Assembly: GCA_964622545.1 (NCBI GenBank)
Contig: CAZUQM010000038.1
Location: 5,931-69,930 of the forward strand
Source of the DNA: JAFGLZ01 sp964622545
GTDB lineage: Bacteria; Planctomycetota; Phycisphaerae; UBA1845; JAFGLZ01
DNA length: 64,000 bases
Direction: 5' to 3'
Shown here: in pieces, positions 42,420-51,945 of the stretch
Layout: the number at the start of each line of letters is the position of its first letter
Numbering within the stretch: the first letter of the stretch is position 1
Made by a program: the position numbers and the translations under genes
The notes under the pieces: model-generated
Database searches by the model: none
What the model saw: the letters and a program-made list of their open reading frames with translations, nothing else
Told to the model about the DNA's origin: nothing

Positions 42420-42759
42420 GGTTGTGCCATCCTTCCGTGTTCGGGCCTGCCGGACAACGTGGTTGATGCAACCCTGTCGAGGGTAAGAACGGGCCGTGGC
42501 AGTGTCAAGCGAGGGCATCGCGTGGCTCGAGACGGCGGGCGGGATGTGAGGCTGGGCGGGGCGGCCGGCAAGAAACTTCGACAGCGGGAGGAACATGCGC
42601 GGATGCGCGGGCATCCCTCATTACGGATGCGCCCTGGTTGGGCGGTGCGCCGAGACACATGCGGCGGTAAAGGGTCTGACCGTCACCGGCCGGCGAGAAT
42701 TGCCGAGATGCCGGACCGTCGTTATAATCCGGCTCTAACCAAGAATGGAGGACGAGCCC
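42420..42759. other. Divergent promoter spacer between gcvH and the NifU-like gene
   Basis: This gap of 340 bases has no supportable gene. I looked for a glycine riboswitch in front of gcvH and did not see its conserved blocks. Promoters for both sides must lie here but are not evident by eye. Confidence 0.5.
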
Positions 42760-43008
42760 ATGGCAGAAGGAACTGAATCCGACGTGAAGCAGCGTGTATC
42801 CGGTGTGATCGAACAAATCCGGCCGGCCCTGCAGCGCGATGGTGGCGACATAGAACTCGTGGACGTAACCGACGAGGGCGTCGTCAGCGTGCGATTGCGC
42901 GGGGCTTGTTCCGGTTGCCCCTCCGCGTCCCAGACGCTGTCGATGCTCGTGGAGCGTAAGCTGAAGGCGGACGTTCCTGAGGTGACAGAACTCGTCTCGG
43001 TTCCGTAG
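42760..43008 (+). CDS. NifU C-terminal-domain Fe-S scaffold protein
   Basis: The protein has 82 residues from the ATG at 42760; the GGAGG of the better ribosome site lies inside the longer frame that starts at 42745, which favours the inner start. The Nfu-type core is RPALQRDGGDIELVDV and VRLRGACSGCPSASQTLSMLVE, with the CxxC that binds a shared iron-sulfur cluster. It delivers clusters to target proteins in the cytoplasm. Its neighbourhood includes a multi-cluster ferredoxin 3.3 kb away, but no isc/suf genes. Confidence 0.93.
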   Translation: MAEGTESDVKQRVSGVIEQIRPALQRDGGDIELVDVTDEGVVSVRLRGACSGCPSASQTLSMLVERKLKADVPEVTELVSVP

Positions 43009-43108
43009 GCTTGTTGGTCGGCCGCAGCCGGCCGACACCTGATTGCGTACCACACTCTCGAATCGAGTCCGACGCTGAATCCAGCGCCCGATTCAAGCTG
43101 GAGATGCT

Positions 43109-43648
43109 ATGCGCGTTGCTGAGATCACCTACTTCGACAAACCTGGGGCCGACAACACGGACGATGTCCTCAAGGCGGTCTGCAAACGGCTCAAGGAAGG
43201 CGACATCCGCACGGTCGTGGTCGCCAGCACGACGGGCGGGACGGCCGTTCGAGCGGCCGAAACGATAGACGTGGACGGCATCCGCGTGATCGGGGCCCAT
43301 TTCCAGGCCCATCAGTGGGACAAGATGGCCAAGCCCGACACGCAACTCGTGGCAAGGGCCCGCCAGTTGGGCGTCGAGTTCCTCCCGAACAACCCGCAGA
43401 CGACGTTCATCCGAGACATCTCCGGCGAGTCGGCCGACACGCTGCGCAAGCTGGGGCAGGGCGTGAAGGTGGCCGCCGAGGTGGTCATCTGGGCGACTGA
43501 GACGGGGCAGATCGAGCCGGGCGACGTGGTCATCGGCGTGGGCGGTACGGGGCGCGGGGCCGACGCGGCGATCGTCTGCACCGCGGCCAAGCCGGGCGAC
43601 ATGGGCCGTCTGAGCATCCGGGAGATCCTGGCCAAGCCGATCGAGTGA
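43109..43648 (+). CDS. Pyruvate kinase C-terminal-domain-like protein
   Basis: The protein has 179 residues, a stand-alone PK alpha/beta domain: RTVVVASTTGGTAVRAAE, then RVIGAHFQAHQWDKM, and VAAEVVIWATETGQIEPGDVVIGVGGTGRGADAA. Such free domains occur in archaea and bacteria and may bind small effectors; no catalytic pyruvate kinase domain is present. It starts 101 bp after the NifU-like gene on the same strand. Confidence 0.85.
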   Translation: MRVAEITYFDKPGADNTDDVLKAVCKRLKEGDIRTVVVASTTGGTAVRAAETIDVDGIRVIGAHFQAHQWDKMAKPDTQLVARARQLGVEFLPNNPQTTFIRDISGESADTLRKLGQGVKVAAEVVIWATETGQIEPGDVVIGVGGTGRGADAAIVCTAAKPGDMGRLSIREILAKPIE

Positions 43649-44021
43649 CGCACGGCAGGGTTTGGGATGTGGGGTCCGGCGGACGAGCCGGATGCTCCGA
43701 GACCGCTGCCGGGGTTAGGATGTTCGTTCAGGCGTTCCGGGCTGGGGTTGGCGTGGCTTCGCGGCGCGATGCCGTTGGCCGGCCTGACCCGATTCCGCCT
43801 GTGGGGGGACTCTGACACAGATCTTGGGGCACACCACGACGCGGATCTGCACCGCATACCCCTCGACGGTTACTGGCGTCGGGGACCTGCGACGCACGCT
43901 GTCAGAACTTGTGGTCGACGTGACGGTCCGCTTGATGCCTATCGGTAGCCTGCTACAACCTCGGTGAACAAGTCACCGACGGCCTCGGCGACCCCGAGAC
44001 CGACAGGAAGGAGCAGGCATC
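43649..44021. other. Gene-free spacer before the GH-A hydrolase gene
   Basis: I see no convincing gene in these 373 bases; the frames through it are Arg-rich and lack ribosome sites. The last 20 bases contain the GAAGGAG box of the hydrolase gene. Confidence 0.5.
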
Positions 44022-46121
44022 ATGCGCGATTCTCGACTAGCGGTCCGTCTCGGGCAGACCATCGGTGCCGGGCATCTTGCCTTGGCGGTCGTGCTCGCCG
44101 TGACCGCCCTGGCCACGACCGGGCGCTGCCAAGAGGGCAAGCAAGCCGCCGATCACCTCCGCGTCGGGCCGACGGTGATCCATCCCGACCTGCCGTACGA
44201 CAGCCGACCTCGCAGCGACGTGGATGCCTACGGCGGGTGGATGGGCCTCAAGGGCAACAAGACCGGCTTCTTCCACACCGAGCGGATCGGCAAGCGGTGG
44301 TGGTTCATCACGCCCGAGGGGCACGCCTACTTCGCACTGGGCCTGACGATGCACGCCGGACATCCGGCTGCTCACCAAAAGGGCTGGCACGCGTCGCAGG
44401 TCAAGCGGATCCGCGCCTGGGGATTCAACTGCACGCAGCATGGCCGCCATCGTCCCCCGACGGCCGACGGCGGTGTGCCGTACATGCTGGTCTTCCACCT
44501 GGCTCGCAGCGCGAGGCCTCAGCTTCCGCTGAGCTACAAGCCGGGGTTGCCGCCGTGGACGGTCTTCCCGGACGTGTTCGACCCGGAGTGGCCCGCGCGG
44601 GTCCAGGCCGAGGCGGACAAGCACCTCAAGGGCGTCGCGGACGATCCGTTGCTGCTCGGCTACTTCATGGACAACGAGCTGTGCCTGGCCGGCTGGTATC
44701 AGGGCGTGATGCAGGCGCCGCCGGACGTGCCGGCGCGCCAGGCCTTCGTTGAGGTGGCCCGCAGGTACTATGCGGATAACCCGGCGCAACTGGTCGAGGA
44801 CTGGAAGAAGTACGACGTCAAGACCGTGGAGGATCTGGCCCGGGTCAAGGGCCCTCCGCCGGCCTTGCCGAAGCTCGAGGTCGCCTGGAACCGCGCGGTG
44901 GCCGAGCGGTACTTCAGCGTGACGGCCGGTGCGTGTCGCAAGGCCGCGCCGAACCACCTGAACCTCGGCGTGCGTCTCGTGATGTCGGTCACCACGCCGC
45001 CGGAGGTGATGGCCGTCATGGCCAAGCACTGCGACGTAATCAGCCTGAATCTTTACAGCCCGTGGGGCGACCGCATCGTCACACAGGCGTTCACGATCCT
45101 GCCGACGGTGCAGGCGCTGCTCAAGAAGCCGATCATGACGAGCGAGTTCAGCTATCGCGGCGGCGACACGGCCCATCCGAACACGACCGGCGCCCCGCCG
45201 ACGGTGCCGACGCAGACCGACCGCGGCGTGGGCTACCTGTCTTACGTCTCGGCGATGTCGGCGTTCCCGTTTTATGTGGGGACGGTGTGGTTCTGCTACG
45301 GCGATCAGCGGCCGGCGGTGCGATGGCACGGTTACGCCGAGGACTGCAACTTCGGGATCATCGACCGGTCCGATCGGCCCTACGCCGTGCTGACCGAGGT
45401 CATGCGGCACACGAACGGGCTGATCTACGAGTTGGCCGCCAAGCCGGCGCGAAACACGCTGTGTCCGCTGTTCTATCGCACGGAACCGACGCGGTGGGAC
45501 CTGGACTGGGATGAGAAGATGATGAAGGCGTACGGCTTCTACAACATGCCGCCCGATCCGATGGCCAAGCTGCTACCGGCGCGGCGACGCTTCCACGAGA
45601 ACCACTGGGTGCGACACAAGGGTGAAAACCTGACGGTCAACGACGAGCGGGTGATCGGCCATTGTCAGGCCAACGTCGTGCGGAGGCATGAGGACGGGGG
45701 GATGACGCTGGCGCTGATCGGGACGCGGGGGTTCTTCTCGATGCCGCGACGGCTCTGGCTCGGCGAGGGGTGTGACAGGCCCGACGATCCGATGGCGCTC
45801 GAGAGCAACGCGCAGTTCCTCGTGCGGAGCATCGACAAGGCCGGTCGCGTGCAGGGGATCCTGATGGTCGACGGGAGCCACGTCCGCACGGGTCTGGACA
45901 GCATGGACCTCCGCACACGGGTCAAGACGCCCTACCTGGAGATCACCTTCAATCACGAGGCCAAGCGGTTGACCGTGACGACCCGCGGCATGGACAGACA
46001 ACTCGGCGTGCGCGACGTGAAGGGCTGGGACGTGGTCTGGAACGGCAAAAAGGCGCGTGCCGTGGGTGAGAAGGGTTTCAAGGCCCCGGAGGGCCTGGCC
46101 GTGTTCGCACCTGGCGAGTAG
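44022..46121 (+). CDS. Secreted clan GH-A glycoside hydrolase (agarase-like)
   Basis: The protein has 699 residues, with a GAAGGAG box 8 bases before the ATG. An N-terminal signal peptide is likely (ALAVVLAVTALATTGRC). The catalytic barrel spans about residues 85-480: KRWWFITPEGHAYFALGLT, the acid/base Glu219 in LGYFMDNELC, and nucleophile Glu375 in PIMTSEFSYRGGD. Spacing and flanking residues resemble GH50/GH86-type beta-agarases and related galactan hydrolases. The C-terminal 200 residues are beta-rich. It would degrade an external polysaccharide; the substrate is not proven. Confidence 0.83.
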   Translation: MRDSRLAVRLGQTIGAGHLALAVVLAVTALATTGRCQEGKQAADHLRVGPTVIHPDLPYDSRPRSDVDAYGGWMGLKGNKTGFFHTERIGKRWWFITPEGHAYFALGLTMHAGHPAAHQKGWHASQVKRIRAWGFNCTQHGRHRPPTADGGVPYMLVFHLARSARPQLPLSYKPGLPPWTVFPDVFDPEWPARVQAEADKHLKGVADDPLLLGYFMDNELCLAGWYQGVMQAPPDVPARQAFVEVARRYYADNPAQLVEDWKKYDVKTVEDLARVKGPPPALPKLEVAWNRAVAERYFSVTAGACRKAAPNHLNLGVRLVMSVTTPPEVMAVMAKHCDVISLNLYSPWGDRIVTQAFTILPTVQALLKKPIMTSEFSYRGGDTAHPNTTGAPPTVPTQTDRGVGYLSYVSAMSAFPFYVGTVWFCYGDQRPAVRWHGYAEDCNFGIIDRSDRPYAVLTEVMRHTNGLIYELAAKPARNTLCPLFYRTEPTRWDLDWDEKMMKAYGFYNMPPDPMAKLLPARRRFHENHWVRHKGENLTVNDERVIGHCQANVVRRHEDGGMTLALIGTRGFFSMPRRLWLGEGCDRPDDPMALESNAQFLVRSIDKAGRVQGILMVDGSHVRTGLDSMDLRTRVKTPYLEITFNHEAKRLTVTTRGMDRQLGVRDVKGWDVVWNGKKARAVGEKGFKAPEGLAVFAPGE

Positions 46122-46318
46122 GCTGCGTCGCGTCGGTAGGATGGCAGTCGCGCCGAGGGCAGGCCGTGCAACGGCAACGCTTCCTGACGGACGCGTCTTT
46201 GTCACCATCAACGCTTCGTCGCGGTTGCGCGTCCTGGCAGCCGCATCTTTCGCCAGGGGTTGACGCCCGCTAAGATGAAGGGGTTACCTCTCCACCGGCG
46301 AGCATCACGAGGCCCAGC

Positions 46319-47632
46319 GTGGGACACGTCACGAACCCCGACCGCGAGTACCGTCTGCTCCAGCAGCGTCTCGACCGGACGCTGACCGGCGCGCCCGATT
46401 CGCCGGTCTTCATGAAGATTCTACGGCTGCTCTTCTCGCCCGAGGAAGCGAACCTCGCCCGCCAGATCCCGAGCCAGCCGATCTCCACGTGGTCGCTGGC
46501 CAAGAAGGTCGCCATTCCACAGGACGAGCTGGAGGGCACCCTGACGGATATGGCCGAGCGCGGACTGGTCGTCGACATGGAGGTCAAAGGTCGACGCTAC
46601 GTCTTCCTCGCGCCGGTGGTCATCGGCTTTTTCGAGTTCACGTTCATGCGGGCGCGTGAGGACATGCCGATGGCCGAGCTGGCCGAGCTCTTCGACACCT
46701 ACATGCGCAACAGCAGCGCGTTCCAGGAGTCGGTCTTCGGCGGCGAGACGCAGATCGGTCGGTCGCTGGTGAACGAGCGCGCCCTGCCCGAGGGCGACCA
46801 TACCGAGATCCTGGACTGGGAGCGGGCGAGCCACCTGGTCTCGACGGCGTCGGCGGTGGCCGTGTCGATGTGCGCGTGCCGGCACAAGGCCCTTCATCTC
46901 GGTCACGCCTGCGAGCAGGAGCTCGAGGTCTGCATGTCGCTCAACTACGGCGCGACGACGCTGGTCCGCAACGGCATGGCCAAGCCGCTCAGCAACGCCG
47001 AGGGGATGCAGGTGCTCGAGCGCTGCCGCGAGGCGGGGCTGGCCCAGACGGGCGACAACGTCCAGCGAAAGGTGACGTACCTCTGCAACTGCTGCGGCTG
47101 CTGCTGCGGCATGATGCAGGCGATCCGCGACTTCGACATTCGCGGGGCGATCGTCACGTCGAACTGGCTGATGCACGTCGACGCCGAGGCTTGCAAGGGG
47201 TGCGGCAAGTGCGCCAAGCTGTGCCCGGTTCAGGCGATCGTCATCGAGGAGGTCGGCCGCACCCCGGAGGGCAAGCCCATCAAGGTGGCGGCTCGGGACG
47301 AGGATCTGTGTCTCGGCTGCGGAGCGTGCTACTCGGTCTGCAAGTCGGATGCGATCACGATGAAGCCGCGACCGCAGCGCGTCTACACGCCCGAGACGGT
47401 CTTCGACCAGCGGGTCGCGATGGCGATCGAGCGCGGCAAGCTCGCCGACCTGATCTTCGACGCGCCGGAGCGGCTCAGCCATCGCGCGCTGCGCCGCGTG
47501 CTGCGCGTGATCGAGAAGTCACCGCCGTTCCGCGCGGCCCTGGCCGTGCGGCCCCTGCGATCCGCCTTCCTCAGCGCGATGGTCAGCGGGGCGAAGAAGA
47601 CCTCCGGACGGATGGGCGACGAGCTATCCTGA
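46319..47632 (+). CDS. Multi-cluster ferredoxin-domain protein with a Cys-rich core
   Basis: The protein has 437 residues from a GTG at 46319. Residues about 1-100 resemble a winged-helix module (PDSPVFMKILRLLF, then ISTWSLAKKVAIPQDELEGTLTDMAERGLV). The middle holds SMCACRHKALHLGHACEQE and YLCNCCGCCCGMM, two dense Cys groups. A 2x[4Fe-4S] ferredoxin domain follows: CKGCGKCAKLCPVQAI and CLGCGACYSVCKSDAI. It likely moves electrons or senses redox state; the partner is unknown. The pyrD gene starts 52 bp after its stop. Confidence 0.85.
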   Translation: MGHVTNPDREYRLLQQRLDRTLTGAPDSPVFMKILRLLFSPEEANLARQIPSQPISTWSLAKKVAIPQDELEGTLTDMAERGLVVDMEVKGRRYVFLAPVVIGFFEFTFMRAREDMPMAELAELFDTYMRNSSAFQESVFGGETQIGRSLVNERALPEGDHTEILDWERASHLVSTASAVAVSMCACRHKALHLGHACEQELEVCMSLNYGATTLVRNGMAKPLSNAEGMQVLERCREAGLAQTGDNVQRKVTYLCNCCGCCCGMMQAIRDFDIRGAIVTSNWLMHVDAEACKGCGKCAKLCPVQAIVIEEVGRTPEGKPIKVAARDEDLCLGCGACYSVCKSDAITMKPRPQRVYTPETVFDQRVAMAIERGKLADLIFDAPERLSHRALRRVLRVIEKSPPFRAALAVRPLRSAFLSAMVSGAKKTSGRMGDELS

Positions 47633-47684
47633 TCGCGTGCCGGCCGTTGACACCCGCGGCGCTCGACGCGATGCTTGCGGCACC

Positions 47685-48638
47685 ATGAACCCTCGCGTGA
47701 CATCCGATGTCGATCTGTCGGTCGATCTGGCGGGCCTGCGGCTGGCCAACCCGGTGATGACGGCTAGCGGCACCTGCGGCTACGGGCTCGAACTGGCGGA
47801 CTTCACCGACCTCTCGCGGCTCGGGGCGTTCACGACCAAGAGCGTCACCGTCGAGGAGCGTCCGGGCAACCCGCCGCCCCGTATCGTCGAGACCAGCGCG
47901 GGCATGCTCAACGCGATCGGCCTGGCCAACGTCGGGCTCGAGCGGTTCGTGGCCGAGAAAGTGCCCGACCTGGCGACCCTCGGTGTGCCGGTCTTCGTCA
48001 ACGTGGCGGGTCATTCCCTGGACGATTACCTGACCGTCTGCCGTCGGCTCGATGCGATCGAGGCGATCGCGGGCCTCGAGCTGAACGTCAGTTGTCCGAA
48101 CGTCTCGGACGGTATGGTGTTCGGCACCGACCCGACGGGATTGCGGGATCTTGTGGCGGCGGTTCGGCAGGAGGTCCGACGCTGCCTGCTGATCGTCAAG
48201 CTGAGCCCGAACGTCACGGACATCACGGCCACGGCGCAATCGGCCGTCGACGGCGGGGCGGACGTGCTCAGCATGGTCAACACGTTCGTCGGGATGGCGA
48301 TCGACGTCGACACGTGGCGTCCGCGGCTGGCCAACAACTCGGGCGGTCTGAGCGGACCGGCCATCAAGCCGCTGGCGGTCCACCTGATCAGCAAGGTCTA
48401 TCATGCGGTGGCCCGCCCGGCGGGCGTGCCGATCATCGGCATGGGGGGTGTGACGACCTGGCGCGACGCGATCGAGTTTCACCTCGCGGGGGCGACGGGT
48501 GTGGCGGTCGGTACGGCGCTGTTCGGCGACCCGGACTCGGCCTCGGCGCTACTGGAGGGGATGGCGTCGTACCTCCGACGCCGCGAGCTGCGATCGGTCG
48601 CCGAGCTGATCGGTCAGGCGCGGCTCCACAACGCCTGA
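47685..48638 (+). CDS. pyrD: Dihydroorotate dehydrogenase, class 1B-like
   Basis: The protein has 317 residues from the ATG at 47685. FMN-barrel motifs are NPVMTASGTCGYG, then GAFTTKSVTVEERPGNPPPRI, LELNVSCPNVSDG (the Cys base and Asn ligand) and IIGMGGVTTWRDAIEFHLAGATGVAVGTALF (given in part). It oxidises dihydroorotate to orotate in pyrimidine synthesis; class 1B members use NAD via a PyrK subunit, whose gene is not here. It follows the ferredoxin protein, which may be coincidental. Confidence 0.95.
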   Translation: MNPRVTSDVDLSVDLAGLRLANPVMTASGTCGYGLELADFTDLSRLGAFTTKSVTVEERPGNPPPRIVETSAGMLNAIGLANVGLERFVAEKVPDLATLGVPVFVNVAGHSLDDYLTVCRRLDAIEAIAGLELNVSCPNVSDGMVFGTDPTGLRDLVAAVRQEVRRCLLIVKLSPNVTDITATAQSAVDGGADVLSMVNTFVGMAIDVDTWRPRLANNSGGLSGPAIKPLAVHLISKVYHAVARPAGVPIIGMGGVTTWRDAIEFHLAGATGVAVGTALFGDPDSASALLEGMASYLRRRELRSVAELIGQARLHNA

Positions 48639-48785
48639 GCCCGGCCGCGGGGTCCGGCGCCTCGGACGACCGCCGATTTCTCCCTTTGAATCTCGGCTTT
48701 TGCATGGCTAGACTGGTGTGAGGCAAGGACCGGCCTGGCGAGCGCTTCTCTCATCAGACAACCTGGGTCTGGGGAGGACTGGGGA

Positions 48786-51020
48786 ATGGGGTTTGGTCGC
48801 GGACGTGTACCATCGATGTGTCATGTAGGGCTCCTCGCAGCGATGCTGGTGACCGTCTGGGGTGGGGGGCGTGTGCCTGCTGCTGAGCTGCGGCCCGGTG
48901 TCGACTTACCGGTCGTGGAGGTGCAGCGAGACGCTGAGGGGCGCGTCGGCTTCGGCGGGGCCGGACGGCGGATCGGTGAGACCGGTGAGCCCGACCTGCC
49001 CTGGCATGGGGTCACCGTCTTGGTGCCGCCGGGGGTTGATTCGGGGGCGGTCAGCGCGGCGATCCAGGATGCGACCTACGAGACGATCGAGGGCGCATGC
49101 CTGGTGGATCCCATTCCGCCGGCCGCGACGTACGCGGACGGACGGCTGGTCGTCGATGAGCCGGCAGACCGCGTGCTGGTCGAGGGTCGGGACGTTCGGA
49201 TCTACACACGGGACGCGGTGTGGCCGCGGGAGACGGCTCGCGTGCTTGGCGTGCCGGAGCTTCGCGGCTGGCGGCTCGTGGAGGTCGCGATCCCCTTGGC
49301 GCGCTACAACCCGGCGCGGCAGCAACTCGAACGGCTGGTCGACGGCACACTCGTGATCGGCTACGAGGTCGCCGAGGCGGACGGCGACGGCGAGACGAGC
49401 TTCCGGGCGGACGACGCGTTCGCCCGCGAGCGGCTGGCGGAGCTGGCGGTGAACTTCGACCACGCCGCCGAGGCGTACACGGCCGGCGCCGAGCCGGAGG
49501 CCGACGGCGAAGGCGACGGGGACAAGCCCGGCTATGTGATCTTCGTGACGTCTGATCTGTTGGGGCAACTGACCCGGCTCGACGCCTTCGTGGCGGTCAA
49601 GGAGGCCCGGGGTTTCGACGTTCAGATCGTGACCGACACGGACCTGGGCGGGGCCAGCGGCGATGTCGCGGCCGAGAGCATCCGCGGCTGGCTCCAGGCG
49701 CACTATCTCGCCGACAACATCCACTACGTGCTGATCATCGCGGACCCGCACCCGAGCACCAGCACGCTGCCGATGAAGATGCTCTGGCCGCGTCGCAACA
49801 GCTCCGATCATCACGAGGCCCCGTCGGACTACTACTATGCCGATCTGACGGGCAACTGGGACCTGGACGGGGACGGCTTCGCGGGCGAGCGCTACGACGA
49901 TTTCGGCACGGGCGGCGTCGACCGTCATGCGGAGGTCTTGGTCGGTCGCTTGCCCCATTACGCTACCGCCGTCGAGCTGGATGCCGTACTGGACAAGTTT
50001 ATCCGTTTCGAGCGGACCGCCACGCCCGATGCGGCCTGGCGGAGGAAGGTCCTCTTGCCCATGGAGCCGAGCGACGGTTCCACGCCGGGCTACCATCTCG
50101 GAGAGGAGATCAAGGACGACATCGTCGTACCGACCGGGTGGGGCTACCATCGGGTCTATGACGAGGATTACGGGTTGACGCCGCCGCCGGAGACGACGCC
50201 CTGCACGAAGCCGAACGTCTCGGCCGCCTGGAACGCGTCACCCTTCGGTCTGGTCGTCTGGTGGACGCACGGATCGTACTACAGCGCGACGGACATCATG
50301 GACAGCCTCTGGGCCACCAAGACCGACGCCAACTATCCGGTCTTCACCTTTCAGGTCTCCTGCCACAACAGCAAACCGGAGCAATTGAACCTCACGGCGA
50401 CGTTGCTGGGGTACGGCGCGGCGGCCGGCATCGGCGCCACCCGCGTCTCCTGGTACTACCCGGGCCAAACGGTGTTCGTGAACTCACCCAGCAATTCGGG
50501 GATGGGCTACGCCTATGCCAACAAGATCGTCGCGCTGAATCGGACCTGCGGGGAGGCGCTGCACGAGATCAAGGAGGACCTCTACCCGAGCAGCTCGGCC
50601 ATGTGGATGAACTTCTGCGTGTTCAACATCTACGGCGATCCCTCGCTCAGCCTCGTGCCGAAGCGGTTCGCCCTGCAGGTTGCCGTGACCAATGAGGCAT
50701 TCGGCGAGGTGACGTTGAGCCCGCCGGCGGAGGACGCCAACCTGGCCGTCTACGAGGCGGGGCAGGCGGTGACGCTGAACGCGGCGCCGACAGGAGGCAA
50801 CCGATTCGAGGCGTGGGCCCTGTGCGACCCGAACTACCCGGGCGACCTGAACCACGCCGTCCACGACAGCAACAACCCGATTACGGTCGTCATGGATCGC
50901 GACAGGGAGATCCACGCGATCTTCAGGTGCTCGGAGGGGCTGCCCGGCTCGTTCACGCTCTTCGGGATGGGTCTGATGGGTCTGTTGGGGTGGCGACGGC
51001 GCGCTGCCCGCTTGCGGTGA
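48786..51020 (+). CDS. Gingipain-like C25 peptidase with a Cys-type C-terminal tail
   Basis: The protein has 744 residues with an N-terminal signal peptide (LLAAMLVTVWGGGRVPAAEL). A propeptide-like region is followed by the C25 core from about residue 240: GYVIFVTSDLLGQLTRLDAFVAVK, then IHYVLIIADPH, the catalytic His495 in VVWWTHGSYY and Cys526 in FQVSCHNSKPE. Residues about 630-712 hold the same InlB-like module as the proteins at 9914 and 33440, with DPNYPGDLN, ending IHAIFRCSEG (Cys715), a hydrophobic helix and RRRAARLR. It is a secreted, probably surface-held cysteine protease, activated by removal of the propeptide. Confidence 0.88.
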   Translation: MGFGRGRVPSMCHVGLLAAMLVTVWGGGRVPAAELRPGVDLPVVEVQRDAEGRVGFGGAGRRIGETGEPDLPWHGVTVLVPPGVDSGAVSAAIQDATYETIEGACLVDPIPPAATYADGRLVVDEPADRVLVEGRDVRIYTRDAVWPRETARVLGVPELRGWRLVEVAIPLARYNPARQQLERLVDGTLVIGYEVAEADGDGETSFRADDAFARERLAELAVNFDHAAEAYTAGAEPEADGEGDGDKPGYVIFVTSDLLGQLTRLDAFVAVKEARGFDVQIVTDTDLGGASGDVAAESIRGWLQAHYLADNIHYVLIIADPHPSTSTLPMKMLWPRRNSSDHHEAPSDYYYADLTGNWDLDGDGFAGERYDDFGTGGVDRHAEVLVGRLPHYATAVELDAVLDKFIRFERTATPDAAWRRKVLLPMEPSDGSTPGYHLGEEIKDDIVVPTGWGYHRVYDEDYGLTPPPETTPCTKPNVSAAWNASPFGLVVWWTHGSYYSATDIMDSLWATKTDANYPVFTFQVSCHNSKPEQLNLTATLLGYGAAAGIGATRVSWYYPGQTVFVNSPSNSGMGYAYANKIVALNRTCGEALHEIKEDLYPSSSAMWMNFCVFNIYGDPSLSLVPKRFALQVAVTNEAFGEVTLSPPAEDANLAVYEAGQAVTLNAAPTGGNRFEAWALCDPNYPGDLNHAVHDSNNPITVVMDRDREIHAIFRCSEGLPGSFTLFGMGLMGLLGWRRRAARLR

Positions 51021-51053
51021 GTCGCTTCAAACCGGATCCGCCGTGGCCCGACG

Positions 51054-51866
51054 TCAGGCGTACCTTTCCAGCAGGGCCTTGCTCTTGAGCACGCCCTCGT
51101 GATCGTCGGTCTCGCCCTCGTACTCGATGCCGAACGGATTGCTGTAGCCGGCGTCCCGCAGGATCTGGACGGCCTGTCCCGCATCGATCTCGGGCGACTC
51201 GCCGCTGGCGTCGAAGCTCAGGAACTTCGCGTGCGTGGCGAAGGCCAGGGGCGCGACCTTGCGGAGGTTCTCGAGCTTGTCGTCCTCGGGCGGCCAGTTA
51301 AGGAAGTCGGCCAGGACGCGGCAGTGAGGGCTGTCGACCTCGTTCATAATCCGCACGATCACGTCCGGGTCGTAGCTGATGCCGCCGTGGTTCTCCATCG
51401 TGACCACCAGGTTGTTGGCGGCGCCGAGCTCGGCCAGCTCGGCAAAGCTCTGCGTGCAGCGCTTGATCTGCTCGTCTTCGGTGCCCTCGGGTCCGTGACC
51501 GCCGCTGTTGGCGCGGAACGACGTGCAACCCAACTCGCCGCAGATGTCGAACCACTTGCGATGACCGTCCACGGCGGCCTTACGCTCGGACTCGTCGAGG
51601 GCGGCCAGGTTGCCGTGACCGTCCACGGCGATGCTCAGGCACCTCACGCCGCAGTCGTCGGCGACCTTCTTGATCTCGGCCACGTTCGAGGCCTTGACGG
51701 CGCTGGTCGCGGGATGGTCCTGGTCCTCGTATTGGAAGAAGGGCGAGTTCAGCTCGATCATGCGGATGCCGAACTCCTCGGCGGCGACGCGCGGGTAATC
51801 CACGAGCGTCACCTGACCGTCGAAGAACCTTCGGTGGATGCTCCAACCTGCCAGTGATATCTCCAT
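51054..51866 (-). CDS. Xylose-isomerase-fold sugar epimerase/isomerase (first of a pair)
   Basis: The protein has 270 residues from the ATG at 51866. The AP-endonuclease-2 type barrel is seen in MEISLAGWSIHRRFF, then IELNSPFF, the metal site VVTMENHGGISYD, VLADFLNWPP and FGIEYEGETDD near the end. Members isomerise or epimerise keto sugars or inositol derivatives in the cytoplasm. It is followed 5' by a second gene of the same fold (80 bp apart), both minus strand, so they may act in the same pathway. Confidence 0.87.
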   Translation of the reverse strand: MEISLAGWSIHRRFFDGQVTLVDYPRVAAEEFGIRMIELNSPFFQYEDQDHPATSAVKASNVAEIKKVADDCGVRCLSIAVDGHGNLAALDESERKAAVDGHRKWFDICGELGCTSFRANSGGHGPEGTEDEQIKRCTQSFAELAELGAANNLVVTMENHGGISYDPDVIVRIMNEVDSPHCRVLADFLNWPPEDDKLENLRKVAPLAFATHAKFLSFDASGESPEIDAGQAVQILRDAGYSNPFGIEYEGETDDHEGVLKSKALLERYA

Positions 51867-51945
51867 AGATGGGCTCCGTTGGACGCGGGCCGCCGCCCTG
51901 GCGGGGGTACGGCCCTGCTGGTTTCGGCCGTGCTCGGGTCGGGTG

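Noticed and set aside
42420..42759. Glycine riboswitch before gcvH
   Set aside because: The conserved blocks of the glycine aptamer are not visible on the gcvH strand.
46150..46215. Possible fifth, degenerate R1 copy (CAACGGCAACGCTTCCTGACGG)
   Set aside because: Only one arm resembles R1 at modest identity, the partner arm is missing, and chance similarity in GC-rich spacers cannot be excluded.
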